64,000 bases of DNA from Ruegeria profundi (GTDB lineage: Bacteria; Pseudomonadota; Alphaproteobacteria; Rhodobacterales; Rhodobacteraceae), in NCBI RefSeq assembly GCF_001507545.1, contig NZ_LQBP01000002.1, forward strand, positions 372,001 through 436,000. The letters are read 5' to 3'. Numbering within the stretch: position 1 is the stretch's first letter; every line of letters starts with the position of its first letter. Made by a program: the position numbers and the translations under genes. Below the pieces are notes generated by a model. The model ran no database searches. It had not been told where the DNA came from and worked only from the letters and a program-made list of their open reading frames with translations. This document shows positions 33,549 through 44,379 of the stretch, one piece after another.

Positions 33549-35564
33549 ATGAGCAAAGACTTAACCCGGCTGCTGCGCCCAAATTCCATCGCTGTAATCG
33601 GCGGCGGGGCATGGTGTCAGCAAGTCATCTTACAAGCTGAACGATTGGGATATGCCGGTCAAATCTGGCCGGTTCATCCCAAGGCACCTGATATCGGGGG
33701 GCACGCGGTGTTCACCCGTCTCGAAGACCTGCCCGAAGCCCCGGATGCCGTGTTCATCGGCATCAACCGGCACGCCACAATCGAGGCGGTGCACGCACTG
33801 TCAGCCATGGGCGCTGGTGGGGCCGTCTGTTTCGCCTCGGGCTTTTCCGAGGCGGTGGCCGAAGACACCACGGGCGGTGACCTGCAGGATCAGCTGATTG
33901 CCGCCGCGGGGGACATGCCCATTCTCGGCCCGAACTGCTATGGCTTTATCAACGCGCTGGACGGGGCACTGTTGTGGCCGGATCAGCATGGCGCAACACG
34001 GGTGGACAAGGGCGTCGCGGTCCTGACCCAAAGCTCGAACATCTCGATCAATCTGACCATGCAGAAACGCGCCCTGCCCATAGCTTATATGGTCGCCTGC
34101 GGAAACATGGCACAGACCAGCCAGGCTGAGATCGCATCAGCCCTGATCGACGACCCGCGCGTGACAGCCGTTGGTCTCCATATCGAAGGCTTCAAAAATA
34201 TTCGCGAATGGGAGGCACTGGCTGCAAAGGCGTATCAGAAAGGTGTGCCACTGGTTGCCCTCAAAGTTGGCGCGTCAGAGCAGGCGAAAGCCGCTACCGT
34301 TTCACATACTGCGTCGCTGGCAGGCAGCGATGCAGGCGCGCAGGCTTTGTTGGATCGGTTGGGAATACCGCGTGTGACGGCCCTCCCCGACTTTTTGGAA
34401 ACGTTGAAACTGCTGCATTGCTACGGCCCTCTGCCAGGTGGCAACATTGCCTCGATCAGCTGTTCCGGGGGTGAGGCCAGCCTGATTGCAGATATGGCTG
34501 TCGGCAGCGGCCTGACGTTTCCAAGCCTGAACAATGATCAACGAACCCAACTGCGCGCGGCACTTGGGCCAATGGTTGCGTTAAATAACCCGCTGGACTA
34601 TCACACTTATATCTGGCGTGACGAAGGTGCGATGGCGCAGGCATGGGCCGGAATGACGGGCGACAACGTTGATCTGACCGTATCTATTGTTGACTATCCC
34701 ACCACCGACCCTTCGGATTGGGTTTGCACAACGCGGGCTGCCCTTAATGTACACGCCAGCACGGGCGCGCGATTTGCAATTGCCGCCACACTGCCAGAAC
34801 TCCTGCCCGAAGACATCGCGCAGGAGTTAATGGCCGGGGGCGTCGTTCCCTTGATGGGATTGCGCGAGGCTCTGTCCGCGATCCGCGCCGCCAGCCAGGT
34901 TTCTGCACCAGTAGACGACCCCGTTTGCCTTCCGGGCAGGGCCAAGGCATCCACCACTCTGACCGAGGGCGAGGCAAAGCAGGCACTGGCGGCATTTGGG
35001 TTATCAGTCCCGCGCAGCCAAACGGTGCGCAGCCCGGCAGCGGCTTTAGCCTCTGCGCAAGAGATGACGGCGCCTTTTGCTATCAAAGGCGTTGGGCTTG
35101 CCCACAAATCCGAGCATGGCGCGGTGCGCCTGGGGGTCTCCGCCAAGGATGTCACGGATGTGGTCGCCGATATTGGAACGGATGAGGTTCTGATCGAAGA
35201 AATGGTCACTGGCACCGTGGCCGAAGTTCTGGTTGGAATTGTCCGCGACCCGGCACACGGATTTGTCCTGACCCTTGGGGCGGGCGGTGTCCTGACAGAG
35301 GTGCTGCGCGATACCGTGTCTTTGTTGGTTCCCAGTTCGGCGAGCGCGATCCGAGCGGCCCTGACAAAGTTGAACATTGCGCCTGTTCTGGCGGGCTATC
35401 GCGGTCAACCCGCGGCTGATATGGATGCAATCGTTGCTGCAGTGCAGGCCATTCAAGCCTATGCCATTGAAAATGCCGACACGCTTGCCGAGCTTGAGAT
35501 TAACCCGCTTCTTTGCACGCCGGACAAGGCCGTCGCAGTGGATGCACTCATTAGAAAGGCCTGA
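33549..35564 (+). CDS. NDP-forming acyl-CoA ligase (acetate-CoA ligase family)
   Basis: 671 residues. Order of domains: CoA-binding Rossmann domain (about 1-130, PNSIAVIGGGAW), succinyl-CoA-ligase-like domain (about 140-450, GPNCYGFINAL; SHTASLAGSDAGAQALL), then an ATP-grasp domain (about 470-671, AFGLSVPRSQTV; VGLAHKSEHGAVRLGV; EMVTGTVAEVLVGIVRD). It should activate a carboxylate with ATP and CoA, yielding NDP and phosphate. The gene sits 2 bases after the CaiA-like gene and 3 before caiD, so the substrate is probably carnitine, crotonobetaine or gamma-butyrobetaine. This would replace the AMP-forming CaiC. Confidence 0.87.
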   Translation: MSKDLTRLLRPNSIAVIGGGAWCQQVILQAERLGYAGQIWPVHPKAPDIGGHAVFTRLEDLPEAPDAVFIGINRHATIEAVHALSAMGAGGAVCFASGFSEAVAEDTTGGDLQDQLIAAAGDMPILGPNCYGFINALDGALLWPDQHGATRVDKGVAVLTQSSNISINLTMQKRALPIAYMVACGNMAQTSQAEIASALIDDPRVTAVGLHIEGFKNIREWEALAAKAYQKGVPLVALKVGASEQAKAATVSHTASLAGSDAGAQALLDRLGIPRVTALPDFLETLKLLHCYGPLPGGNIASISCSGGEASLIADMAVGSGLTFPSLNNDQRTQLRAALGPMVALNNPLDYHTYIWRDEGAMAQAWAGMTGDNVDLTVSIVDYPTTDPSDWVCTTRAALNVHASTGARFAIAATLPELLPEDIAQELMAGGVVPLMGLREALSAIRAASQVSAPVDDPVCLPGRAKASTTLTEGEAKQALAAFGLSVPRSQTVRSPAAALASAQEMTAPFAIKGVGLAHKSEHGAVRLGVSAKDVTDVVADIGTDEVLIEEMVTGTVAEVLVGIVRDPAHGFVLTLGAGGVLTEVLRDTVSLLVPSSASAIRAALTKLNIAPVLAGYRGQPAADMDAIVAAVQAIQAYAIENADTLAELEINPLLCTPDKAVAVDALIRKA

Positions 35565-35567
35565 GAA

Positions 35568-36347
35568 ATGGACCCGATCAAAACCCGGCGTGACGGCGCC
35601 ATTCTAGAGGTCACGCTGGATCGACCGAAAGCCAATGCCATTGATTTGGCGACCAGCCGCATCATGGGAGATGTCTTTGCCGAGTTCCGCGATGACCCGG
35701 AACTGCGCGTTGCCATCCTGACCGGTGCGGGTGACAAATTCTTCTGCCCGGGTTGGGATCTGAAAGCCGCCGCCGATGGCGATGCGGTCGATGGTGATTA
35801 TGGTGTCGGTGGATTCGGCGGTCTGCAGGAACTGCGCGACCTGAACAAACCGGTTATTGCGGCGGTCAATGGTATCGCTTGCGGCGGCGGCCTTGAACTG
35901 GCTTTGTCTGCTGACATGATCCTTGCCGCAGAGCACGCCACCTTTGCCCTGCCCGAAATCCGCTCAGGCACGGTTGCCGACGCGGCCAGCGTCAAACTGC
36001 CCAAGCGCATCCCCTATCACATCGCAATGGAGCTGCTGCTGACCGGGCGCTGGTTCGACGCGGAGGAAGCCAATCGGTGGGGGCTGGTGAACGAAATCAT
36101 CGCCGCTGATCAACTGATCGACCGCGCGTGGGAGGTGGCCCGTCTTTTGGCCTCGGGTCCCCCACTGGTCTACGCGGCGATCAAGGAAATCGTCCGCGAC
36201 GCCGAGGATGCCAAGTTCCAAGATACCATGAACCGCATCACCAAACGGCAGTTGCGCACGGTCGATGCCCTGTATGCCAGCGAAGACCAGACGGAAGGGG
36301 CGCGCGCCTTTGCGGAAAAGCGCGACCCGGTCTGGAAAGGCAAGTAA
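35568..36347 (+). CDS. caiD: Carnitinyl-CoA dehydratase
   Basis: 259 residues, with high similarity along the whole length to enterobacterial CaiD: ILEVTLDRPKANAIDLATS, the oxyanion region FFCPGWDLKAAADGDA, GGGLELALSADMILAAEHA, LPEIRSG, and the exact C-terminal signature AFAEKRDPVWKGK. It interconverts carnitinyl-CoA and crotonobetainyl-CoA. It is the third gene of the operon and the strongest evidence that the cluster handles carnitine. It nearly abuts the stop of the convergent acyl-CoA dehydrogenase gene. Confidence 0.9.
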   Translation: MDPIKTRRDGAILEVTLDRPKANAIDLATSRIMGDVFAEFRDDPELRVAILTGAGDKFFCPGWDLKAAADGDAVDGDYGVGGFGGLQELRDLNKPVIAAVNGIACGGGLELALSADMILAAEHATFALPEIRSGTVADAASVKLPKRIPYHIAMELLLTGRWFDAEEANRWGLVNEIIAADQLIDRAWEVARLLASGPPLVYAAIKEIVRDAEDAKFQDTMNRITKRQLRTVDALYASEDQTEGARAFAEKRDPVWKGK

Positions 36348-36351
36348 TCGA

Positions 36352-37593
36352 TCAGCGTTGCGGCGGTGTTAGCCACTGTGCCGACATGCCATAGTTGGTG
36401 CTTTTCAGTTCTTGTTTCGCAATGGCTTGCAAGTGCACCTCATCCGGCCCGTCGGCATAGCGCAGCGCCCGTGCCCATGTATAGCTATCGGCCAATGGCG
36501 TATCGGGTGTCATCCCCATGGCACCAAATACCTGCATCGCGCGGTCAGTGACGGTCGCGTGTACATTGGGTGCGACAACCTTGATCAGCGAAATCTCACG
36601 CCGCGCCGCTTTGGCGCCCACCTGATCTATTTTCCAGGCGGCCTGTAACGTCAACAAACGGGCCTGTTCGATCTCAAGCCGCGATTTCGCGATCCATTCG
36701 CGGATCACGCCCTGTTCCGAGAGTTTCTTGCCAAAGGCCGTCCGCTCTTGCGCCCGTTCAACCATAAGCGACAGCGCCATTTCCGCCGCCCCGATCGAAC
36801 GCATACAGTGGTGAATGCGGCCCGGACCAAGCCGCGCCTGCGCCAAGGCAAAGCCGCTGCCTTCTTTGTCCAACAGATTCCCGGCAGGTACGCGTACGTC
36901 CTTGAACAACAGCTCGGCGTGACCTTCGGGGTCATGCATGTTCAGGATTGTTGGGTTGCGGATAATCTCAAGACCCGGCGTATCCCGTGGAACAATGACC
37001 ATGCTTTGTTGTTTGTGGCGGTCGGCGCTGGGATCGGTCTTGCCCATCACAATGAACATCTTGGTATTCGGATGGCAGGCATTAGTGATAAACCACTTGC
37101 GGCCATTGATAACGTACTCATCCCCCTCGCGCCGGATCGAGGTCGTGATATTAGTCGCGTCCGAGCTGGCCACATCGGGTTCCGTCATCGCAAAAGACGA
37201 CCGAATTTCACCGTTCAGCAGCGGCACCAACCAATCTGCGCGCTGCTCGGGCGTTGCGAACATATGCAACAATTCCATGTTGCCAGTATCGGGCGCATTA
37301 CAGTTGAACACTTCTGACGACCAGCTGACCTGACCCATCAGTTCGGCCAAGGGCGCATATTCCAGATTGGTCAATCGCGTACCGGGCTCATCATCGCGCA
37401 GCGACGGCAAGAATAGATTCCACAGCCCCTCGGACCGCGCCAAAGCCTTCAGCTCCTCCATGAAGGAAACAGGGAAGATACCCTCTTCGATCTGTTCTTT
37501 GTGATCGCGGATGCGCGGATAGATATGCGCTTCCATAAAACCTTTGAGCTGGTCGCGGATTTCCACGGCGCGCTGTGATGGGGCAAAATCCAT
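36352..37593 (-). CDS. Acyl-CoA dehydrogenase (ACAD10/11-like)
   Basis: 413 residues, longer than classical acyl-CoA dehydrogenases and matching the ACAD10/11-type branch ([65 protein letters not shown]). It is convergent with caiD, 4 bases between stops, and transcribed alone. The substrate is unknown; such enzymes often act on long or branched acyl-CoAs. Confidence 0.87.
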   Translation of the reverse strand: MDFAPSQRAVEIRDQLKGFMEAHIYPRIRDHKEQIEEGIFPVSFMEELKALARSEGLWNLFLPSLRDDEPGTRLTNLEYAPLAELMGQVSWSSEVFNCNAPDTGNMELLHMFATPEQRADWLVPLLNGEIRSSFAMTEPDVASSDATNITTSIRREGDEYVINGRKWFITNACHPNTKMFIVMGKTDPSADRHKQQSMVIVPRDTPGLEIIRNPTILNMHDPEGHAELLFKDVRVPAGNLLDKEGSGFALAQARLGPGRIHHCMRSIGAAEMALSLMVERAQERTAFGKKLSEQGVIREWIAKSRLEIEQARLLTLQAAWKIDQVGAKAARREISLIKVVAPNVHATVTDRAMQVFGAMGMTPDTPLADSYTWARALRYADGPDEVHLQAIAKQELKSTNYGMSAQWLTPPQR

Positions 37594-37797
37594 GACGGTC
37601 CCTTTTCAGACTGGTGCAACAAGACGTTAGCTTGCCGGTACCCTAGCCGCGTCCCTTGCTTTTGTGAAATCGACTTATGCAATCTCAGGCTAAAAAATTA
37701 CATGGAATCACTGTGTCGGGAAAAACCCTTTGAGTTCCAAGGTTTTATTTCCGCAGTTTTTGAATGAGAGAGCCAAGCGAGTACACAAAATCGCTTT

Positions 37798-38466
37798 TCA
37801 GGAAATCGTGTGTGGCACCCAGACGATCCGAACAAAGATCGCAAGAAAGAACAGCACGCTACCCGTCAAAACGAACACATGCCAAATAGTGTTATGAAAC
37901 GGCAACCGCTCCAGCAAGTAAAACCCAACGCCCGCTGTATACACAACGCCACCCGCGATGATCAACCAGACTACCGTGGGTGAAAGCTCGGCCAGCATGG
38001 TTTGCCCGGCCCAGACAATCGCCCATCCCATCATCAGGTATAGAAACAAGCCAAACCACCGGAAACGGCTTGGGTCGATCAGCTTTAACACCGAACCGAT
38101 CGTTGCCGAAGACCATAAACCGACCAACAGCCCCGGAGTTTGCCCTGCTGATAGCAGAACAAACGGCGTGTAGGTGCCAGCAATCTTCACGTAGATGCCC
38201 GAGTGATCAAGGCGCCGCAACACATCAGACCATCGATCGCTTTCCACCATGTTATAAAGCGCCGAAAACGTCAGCATCATAACCAGTGTCGCGCCATATA
38301 TCGAGACGCCCAAAACAGCCTCGGGCTCGGTCCTGAGAAAGGCGGTGATCGTGATCAGAACCGGCACGGCCATAAGCGCCAACGCCACGCCTAATATGTG
38401 CACAACCCCGTCGCTGACACGTTCTGCGCGGGTATAGGCCGGACGGATGTCTGTGAAACGCCACAT
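37798..38466 (-). CDS. Hemolysin III / PAQR-family membrane protein
   Basis: 222 residues with seven predicted transmembrane helices. PAQR motifs include HILGVALALMA, SALYNMVES (Ser/His region), RRLDHSGIYVKIAGTYTP and the C-terminal LPFHNTIWHVFVLTGS with metal-binding His. Despite the name, members are probably metal-dependent membrane hydrolases, not toxins. It is a single gene with 204 bases before the upstream acyl-CoA dehydrogenase start. Confidence 0.9.
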   Translation of the reverse strand: MWRFTDIRPAYTRAERVSDGVVHILGVALALMAVPVLITITAFLRTEPEAVLGVSIYGATLVMMLTFSALYNMVESDRWSDVLRRLDHSGIYVKIAGTYTPFVLLSAGQTPGLLVGLWSSATIGSVLKLIDPSRFRWFGLFLYLMMGWAIVWAGQTMLAELSPTVVWLIIAGGVVYTAGVGFYLLERLPFHNTIWHVFVLTGSVLFFLAIFVRIVWVPHTIS

Positions 38467-38711
38467 ACTTTAAAAGTAGGCCCGGAAACCGACGCGGGCA
38501 AGTTCAACGCGGGTGAATACAGGAAATCGGATTTTTTACCTGCTTGGTCAAACCTGACTGTCTGGACCAGTTTCTTTTTCCAGAGCAGTTCACAGATGCG
38601 GTCCCCGATTGCCGAGGTCATCGAAGTCAGCGTGCGAATTGCCGGGATAGACATACTTGAAACGCCCTATCCGCAGGCGTGACATAGCTGGATCGTTCGG
38701 CCAAAAGCCGT

Positions 38712-39677
38712 CTAGATCGCCTTCCAGCTATCCCCCATCAGGCTGTAGGGTGAAAACTCAAGGAACTCCGCCCGGAACGGCAGCGCGTCATAGATGCGCA
38801 GCCCATGGTCCAGATGAAACCGCCAGCCCCTGTTTGCACCTTTAAAGCCCGCGATATCGGGGTGGCCATCGGCCAAAACCTCTACAGTGCCCGTCAGCAT
38901 CAGGGTATCTCCGGTCTGATAGTCCGGAAACAGCAGACCTGCCTTTGGGTTCAATAGAAAATTGCCCAGAGTATTGAAAAAGTTGTTGCCGGCAAAGTCC
39001 GGCACCAGCAAGCTGTTGCCCTCAACCTTGACGAACCCGGCCCGTCCACCCCGGTGCGAGACATCAACGCCTGCCTGATCCGGCGTGTTTGCGTGGCTTG
39101 CGACATAGAATGAATTGGCACCTGCAATCGTATCCCGCGCCTTCGCATCCAATTCAACAAAGCGGTCGTTTGCAGGGCGGTCTATGACGGCCTTTGGATC
39201 GCGGACGAACGAAACGTCATGCGTTTGAATATATTTTGGGCAATTGCCGAAGGACTGAACCACATCCAGCGAAAACCCATGATCCCCGACCGTACCCACA
39301 GTCGCGGTGGCTCGGTTGCGACGGCGTGTGGACAGCTCAATCCCAAGAACACCGATCGGTGCTCCGGCCTGTAATGCGGCATTGAGCGGGTCGTCCGCCA
39401 AGGGTCGCGCATCAAGGTCCAGGCGTCTTTCGTGTGGCGTCTGTATGAACCCCGAACGGCCCGAGATCATTGACGCCCACGGCCAGCCATCGGCGTCGAC
39501 GCTGCCTAGGACCAGAAAGGGAAGCTTGCCAAAGAACTCTCGATGCTGGTCGGGCATGAACGGACGAATGAACTTGCGACCGAATTCCTCGATCCTGTCG
39601 CGCCTACCGACGCGGGACTGCATCTCACGCTCGCCAGCATGAAAAGGCGATGTCATTTCAGTGGCTTGATCGTTCAT
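38712..39677 (-). CDS. Pyridoxamine 5'-phosphate oxidase-like FMN-binding protein
   Basis: 321 residues from ATG 39677 with AAGAGGT upstream. The split-barrel FMN-binding fold is recognisable (FFGKLPFLVLGSVDADGWPWASMISG in part; GNNFFNTLGNFLLNPKAGLLFPDYQTGDTL in part). It contains two related barrel segments (about 45-160 and 195-300). It lies downstream of the GST gene on the same strand and may reduce or oxidise a small xenobiotic. The exact reaction is unknown. Confidence 0.8.
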   Translation of the reverse strand: MNDQATEMTSPFHAGEREMQSRVGRRDRIEEFGRKFIRPFMPDQHREFFGKLPFLVLGSVDADGWPWASMISGRSGFIQTPHERRLDLDARPLADDPLNAALQAGAPIGVLGIELSTRRRNRATATVGTVGDHGFSLDVVQSFGNCPKYIQTHDVSFVRDPKAVIDRPANDRFVELDAKARDTIAGANSFYVASHANTPDQAGVDVSHRGGRAGFVKVEGNSLLVPDFAGNNFFNTLGNFLLNPKAGLLFPDYQTGDTLMLTGTVEVLADGHPDIAGFKGANRGWRFHLDHGLRIYDALPFRAEFLEFSPYSLMGDSWKAI

Positions 39678-39744
39678 GGCAGACCTCTTGTGTTGTGGGA
39701 TTGAAGGCCAGTCGCGGGTGCGACTGGCCAATTGCATAGCAGGA

Positions 39745-40368
39745 TCAGGCTGCGTTCAAGCCAACTGCGGTGCTTGGCATGGGGACAAATCCATCCAGCG
39801 CCTCGACATTGGCCAGAAGGCGACGCACATTCGCATAAGGCTCAAGCGAGATGCCACCCTCGGGCGCGTGTGCTGTGTAGCTGTAGATTGCAACATCCGC
39901 GATGGTTGGCGCATCACCGACCAGCCAGTCGCGGCCCTCCAAGTGGTCATCCAGCTTTTTCAGAACATTGGCCGCAGTGGCGTGGGTAAAGTCCATGTTC
40001 AAGGGTGCGTTGAACACGTTGATCAGACGCGCTGCGGCAGGGCCGAACGCAATCTCACCCGCAGCGAGGGTCAAAAACTTCTGCACCTCGGCTTCACCGG
40101 CAGGATCAGAAGGCAGGTAGGAAGGCGCGTATTTTCGTGCCAGGTAGACCAGAATGGCGTTGCTGTCGCTTACAACCACGTCGCCGTCTTGCAATACGGG
40201 CACCTGACCCGCCGGGTTGAGCGCCAAGAACGGCTCGCGCTTGTGCTCACCACCAGCAAGATCCACGTCGATAACGTCGTGTTTAATCCCGGCAAGGTTG
40301 GCGAACAGACGGACCCGGTGCGAGTGACCGGACAGAGGGAAGCTGTGAATTTGGATCGTTTCGGACAT
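39745..40368 (-). CDS. Glutathione S-transferase
   Basis: 207 residues. Thioredoxin-like N-terminal domain with SGHSHRVRLFANLAG (catalytic Ser region) and NPAGQVPVLQDGD, SNAILVYLARKY for glutathione binding; helical C-terminal domain with WLVGDAPTIADVAIYSY. It starts a two-gene minus-strand unit with the FMN-binding protein and is divergent from a LysR regulator. Confidence 0.92.
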   Translation of the reverse strand: MSETIQIHSFPLSGHSHRVRLFANLAGIKHDVIDVDLAGGEHKREPFLALNPAGQVPVLQDGDVVVSDSNAILVYLARKYAPSYLPSDPAGEAEVQKFLTLAAGEIAFGPAAARLINVFNAPLNMDFTHATAANVLKKLDDHLEGRDWLVGDAPTIADVAIYSYTAHAPEGGISLEPYANVRRLLANVEALDGFVPMPSTAVGLNAA

Positions 40369-40456
40369 CTGGAAACTCTTTCTCTGATTGAGGGGTTAGG
40401 CTGTTGATCAGCATCTGTGCCACAGACATAGTTTGCTTTCACTTGGGCGATAATAT

Positions 40457-40467
40457 ACCAATTTGGT
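40457..40467. promoter_or_regulatory. Inverted repeat ACCAA-T-TTGGT, candidate LysR site
   Basis: Perfect 5+5 inverted repeat in the 125-base gap between the GST gene and the divergent LysR gene, with an AT-rich surround. It fits a LysR-type binding site controlling both genes. Confidence 0.4.
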
Positions 40468-40493
40468 GAATTACTATGAACGTGGCGTAGACA

Positions 40494-41381
40494 ATGGATA
40501 CGATTCAAGGCATGCGAGCTTTTGCGGCGGTGGCAGCACATTCGTCATTTACAGAAGCCGCAAAACAGATCGGTATCAGCACCAAACTGACCAGCAAATA
40601 TGTTGGCCAGTTGGAGGATCGTTTGAATGCGCAGCTTTTCAACCGGACCACGCGAAGCGTCACCCTGACCGATACTGGGCGATCTTACTACGAACGCTGT
40701 CTGCCCCTGCTAGAGCAGTTCGATGAACTGGAAAGCCTTGTCCAAAAACGCCAGACAGAATTGGCGGGGCGCATACGGATTACTGCGCCGACGGGCTTTG
40801 GTTCGGCTGAATTGATCCATCTGCTGAAACCTTTTCAGACCGAGCATCCAAAGGTCTCGATTGAACTGCACCTGTCAGATCATCATGTTTCGATGGTTGA
40901 AGAAGGCTTCGATCTGGCCATTCGGTTCGGCGTTTTGAAGGAGTCGAACCTTGTCGCACGCAAGCTGACGGACATGCGGATTGTATGCTGCGTATCACCC
41001 GAATACCTGGCACTGCACGGGACACCTAAAGAACCGGCAGCACTGGCAACCCATAATTGCCTGCTTCAGACCACCGGCAGCTTTTCTGACCACTGGGCGT
41101 TCAAAGCAAAAGGTCGAGAATACACGGTTCCGGTTTCGGGCAACTTCCGCGCAAACTCACCGCGTGCGGTTGCACATATGGCTGCGGATGGACTGGGGAT
41201 CGGGCGGATTCCGCTTTATACGGCGCAGTCCTTTTTGGACACAGGAAAACTGCAACTTCTATTCGAAGAGCAAGAGGCTTTATCGCTGGGCCTTTACGCG
41301 GCCTACCCGCAAAACCGCCACCTGACCGCACGTATTCGTGCGTTGATCGACCATCTTGCGGCGCAGTTTCGCGGGGTTTGA
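40494..41381 (+). CDS. LysR-family transcriptional regulator
   Basis: 295 residues. N-terminal winged helix (about 1-60, FAAVAAHSSFTEAAKQIGISTKLTSKYV in part) and a periplasmic-binding-like effector domain (about 90-290). It probably controls the divergent GST and FMN-protein genes. The downstream betaine-type oxygenase operon has its own riboswitch leader about 150 bases away, so control of that operon is less likely. Confidence 0.92.
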   Translation: MDTIQGMRAFAAVAAHSSFTEAAKQIGISTKLTSKYVGQLEDRLNAQLFNRTTRSVTLTDTGRSYYERCLPLLEQFDELESLVQKRQTELAGRIRITAPTGFGSAELIHLLKPFQTEHPKVSIELHLSDHHVSMVEEGFDLAIRFGVLKESNLVARKLTDMRIVCCVSPEYLALHGTPKEPAALATHNCLLQTTGSFSDHWAFKAKGREYTVPVSGNFRANSPRAVAHMAADGLGIGRIPLYTAQSFLDTGKLQLLFEEQEALSLGLYAAYPQNRHLTARIRALIDHLAAQFRGV

Positions 41382-41532
41382 AAACGGCGTTTCGATTGTA
41401 ACCCTTCGCATCGGTACTCAAATCGCACCGTAGGCAGACATTTTCACCAAGCAGTTCACCGGCGTGTCTGTTTCAGAACGGAAAATGTCGCAAGTATTTC
41501 AGCGCCGGATTGGGCTTGAAATAACTTACGGC

Positions 41533-43059
<1,527 letters not shown>

Positions 43060-43064
43060 CGGTT

Positions 43065-44144
43065 ATGGACGTTGTGACCTCGGCAGCAGCCGTCTGGCAG
43101 GACAGTGAAAGTTTGGAATGCGTCTCGGTCGTGCCCGAAATGCCAAATACTGCCAGCTTTACATTTAGGGCCCCTTCTGGCGCCCTTTTCAGCTACGAGC
43201 CCGGACAATTCCTGACGCTGGAAATTCCGGCACCGGGTCAGCCGGGCGGCGTTGTTCATCGCACCTATACAATCTCGTCATCGCCTTCACGACCCAGATC
43301 GATCACGATTACGGCCAAGGCGCAGTCCGACAGCATCGGCACGCGCTGGATGCTGGACAACCTGCAACCCGGCATGCGGATCAAAGCCATTGGCCCGGCA
43401 GGTTTGTTCACGAATGCCAAGAGTTCCTCTGGCAAATACCTGTTCATCTCGGCCGGTTCAGGCATCACACCCTTGATGTCGATGACAACCTGTATGTGGG
43501 ATGAAGGGCGCGCGCTGGACGTTGTGTTCATCAATTGCGCCAAACGGCCGTCAGAAATCATCTTTCGCCAGCGGTTAGAGCAAATGGCCAGCCGGACACA
43601 TGGGCTAAACTTGAAATTTGTCGTCGAGGAACCCGACCCGTACCGCCCCTGGACCGGGTATCAAGGCCAGTTTAACCAGCTGATGCTGGGTCTGATGGCA
43701 CCGGACTATCTGGACCGCGAGGTTTATTGCTGCGGCCCCGAGCCTTTTATGCAAGCCGTGCGCGATGCGCTGGCCGGTCTGGGCTATGACATGGAAAACT
43801 ACCACCAAGAGAGTTTCGGCGCACCTGTAGAGACCGAGGCGCAGCAACCGGAACTGGATGATGTTGTTCCCGACGACGACACCAGTGCCGAAATTCTTTT
43901 CGCAAGCTCAGGCGTCACGGCGAAGGTGGCCGAAACCGATACGGTTCTGGCGGCTGCACGGTCTGTTGGTCTGAATATCCCATCAGGCTGTACGTTCGGT
44001 GTATGTGGAACTTGCAAGGTCAAAAAGCTTAAGGGTGACGTCCACATGGTCCACAATGGCGGCATTTCAGAAGGTGATATTGAGGCCGGGTACATTCTGG
44101 CCTGCTGCTCGAACCCGATCGGAAAGGTCGAAGTCGAAGTCTGA
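43065..44144 (+). CDS. Oxygenase reductase: FAD/NAD(P)H ferredoxin reductase with C-terminal [2Fe-2S] (GbcB-like)
   Basis: 359 residues from ATG 43065 (GTG at 43056 also possible; GGAG at 43053 fits the ATG). Domains: FAD-binding (RTYTISSSPS), NAD(P)H-binding (SAGSGITPLMSM; CCGPEPFMQ) and a plant-type ferredoxin domain with cysteines in SGCTFGVCGTCKV and LACCSNP. It transfers electrons from NAD(P)H to the Rieske oxygenase encoded just upstream, in the same riboswitch-controlled operon. Confidence 0.92.
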   Translation: MDVVTSAAAVWQDSESLECVSVVPEMPNTASFTFRAPSGALFSYEPGQFLTLEIPAPGQPGGVVHRTYTISSSPSRPRSITITAKAQSDSIGTRWMLDNLQPGMRIKAIGPAGLFTNAKSSSGKYLFISAGSGITPLMSMTTCMWDEGRALDVVFINCAKRPSEIIFRQRLEQMASRTHGLNLKFVVEEPDPYRPWTGYQGQFNQLMLGLMAPDYLDREVYCCGPEPFMQAVRDALAGLGYDMENYHQESFGAPVETEAQQPELDDVVPDDDTSAEILFASSGVTAKVAETDTVLAAARSVGLNIPSGCTFGVCGTCKVKKLKGDVHMVHNGGISEGDIEAGYILACCSNPIGKVEVEV

Positions 44145-44356
44145 CAAACAATAGTAGCGCGGGCGTCTTGAGACGCCTCCGCCAATTGGCGTTGCCCGAA
44201 CTGTGAATACCGCCTGAGAGCGGGATCGCCCGCAACACGCCAGCTCTGCGACTGCATTCCCAAGCCGAAGCTGGTGCGCGGGTTACAACCACTGCTGCGT
44301 TCATCACCTGTGTTACGGATGCACTGCGAACAGCTTAACGTGCGCCCAATTCACGC

Positions 44357-44379
44357 GAAAACGCTTACGCAGCGTTTTC
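44357..44379 (-). terminator. Hairpin at the end of the D-lactate dehydrogenase gene
   Basis: On the minus strand GAAAACGCT and AGCGTTTTC form a perfect 9-pair stem around a 5-base loop; the stem and loop include the last codons and stop of the gene. No U run follows, so termination would be weak or factor-dependent. Confidence 0.4.

Noticed and set aside
37798..38466. Hemolysin toxin
   Set aside because: Hemolysin III/PAQR proteins are widespread membrane proteins; nothing suggests a toxin role.
38391..38682. Short frames on both strands between the hemolysin-III gene and the FMN-protein gene
   Set aside because: They overlap the start of the hemolysin-III gene and lack family features and ribosome sites.
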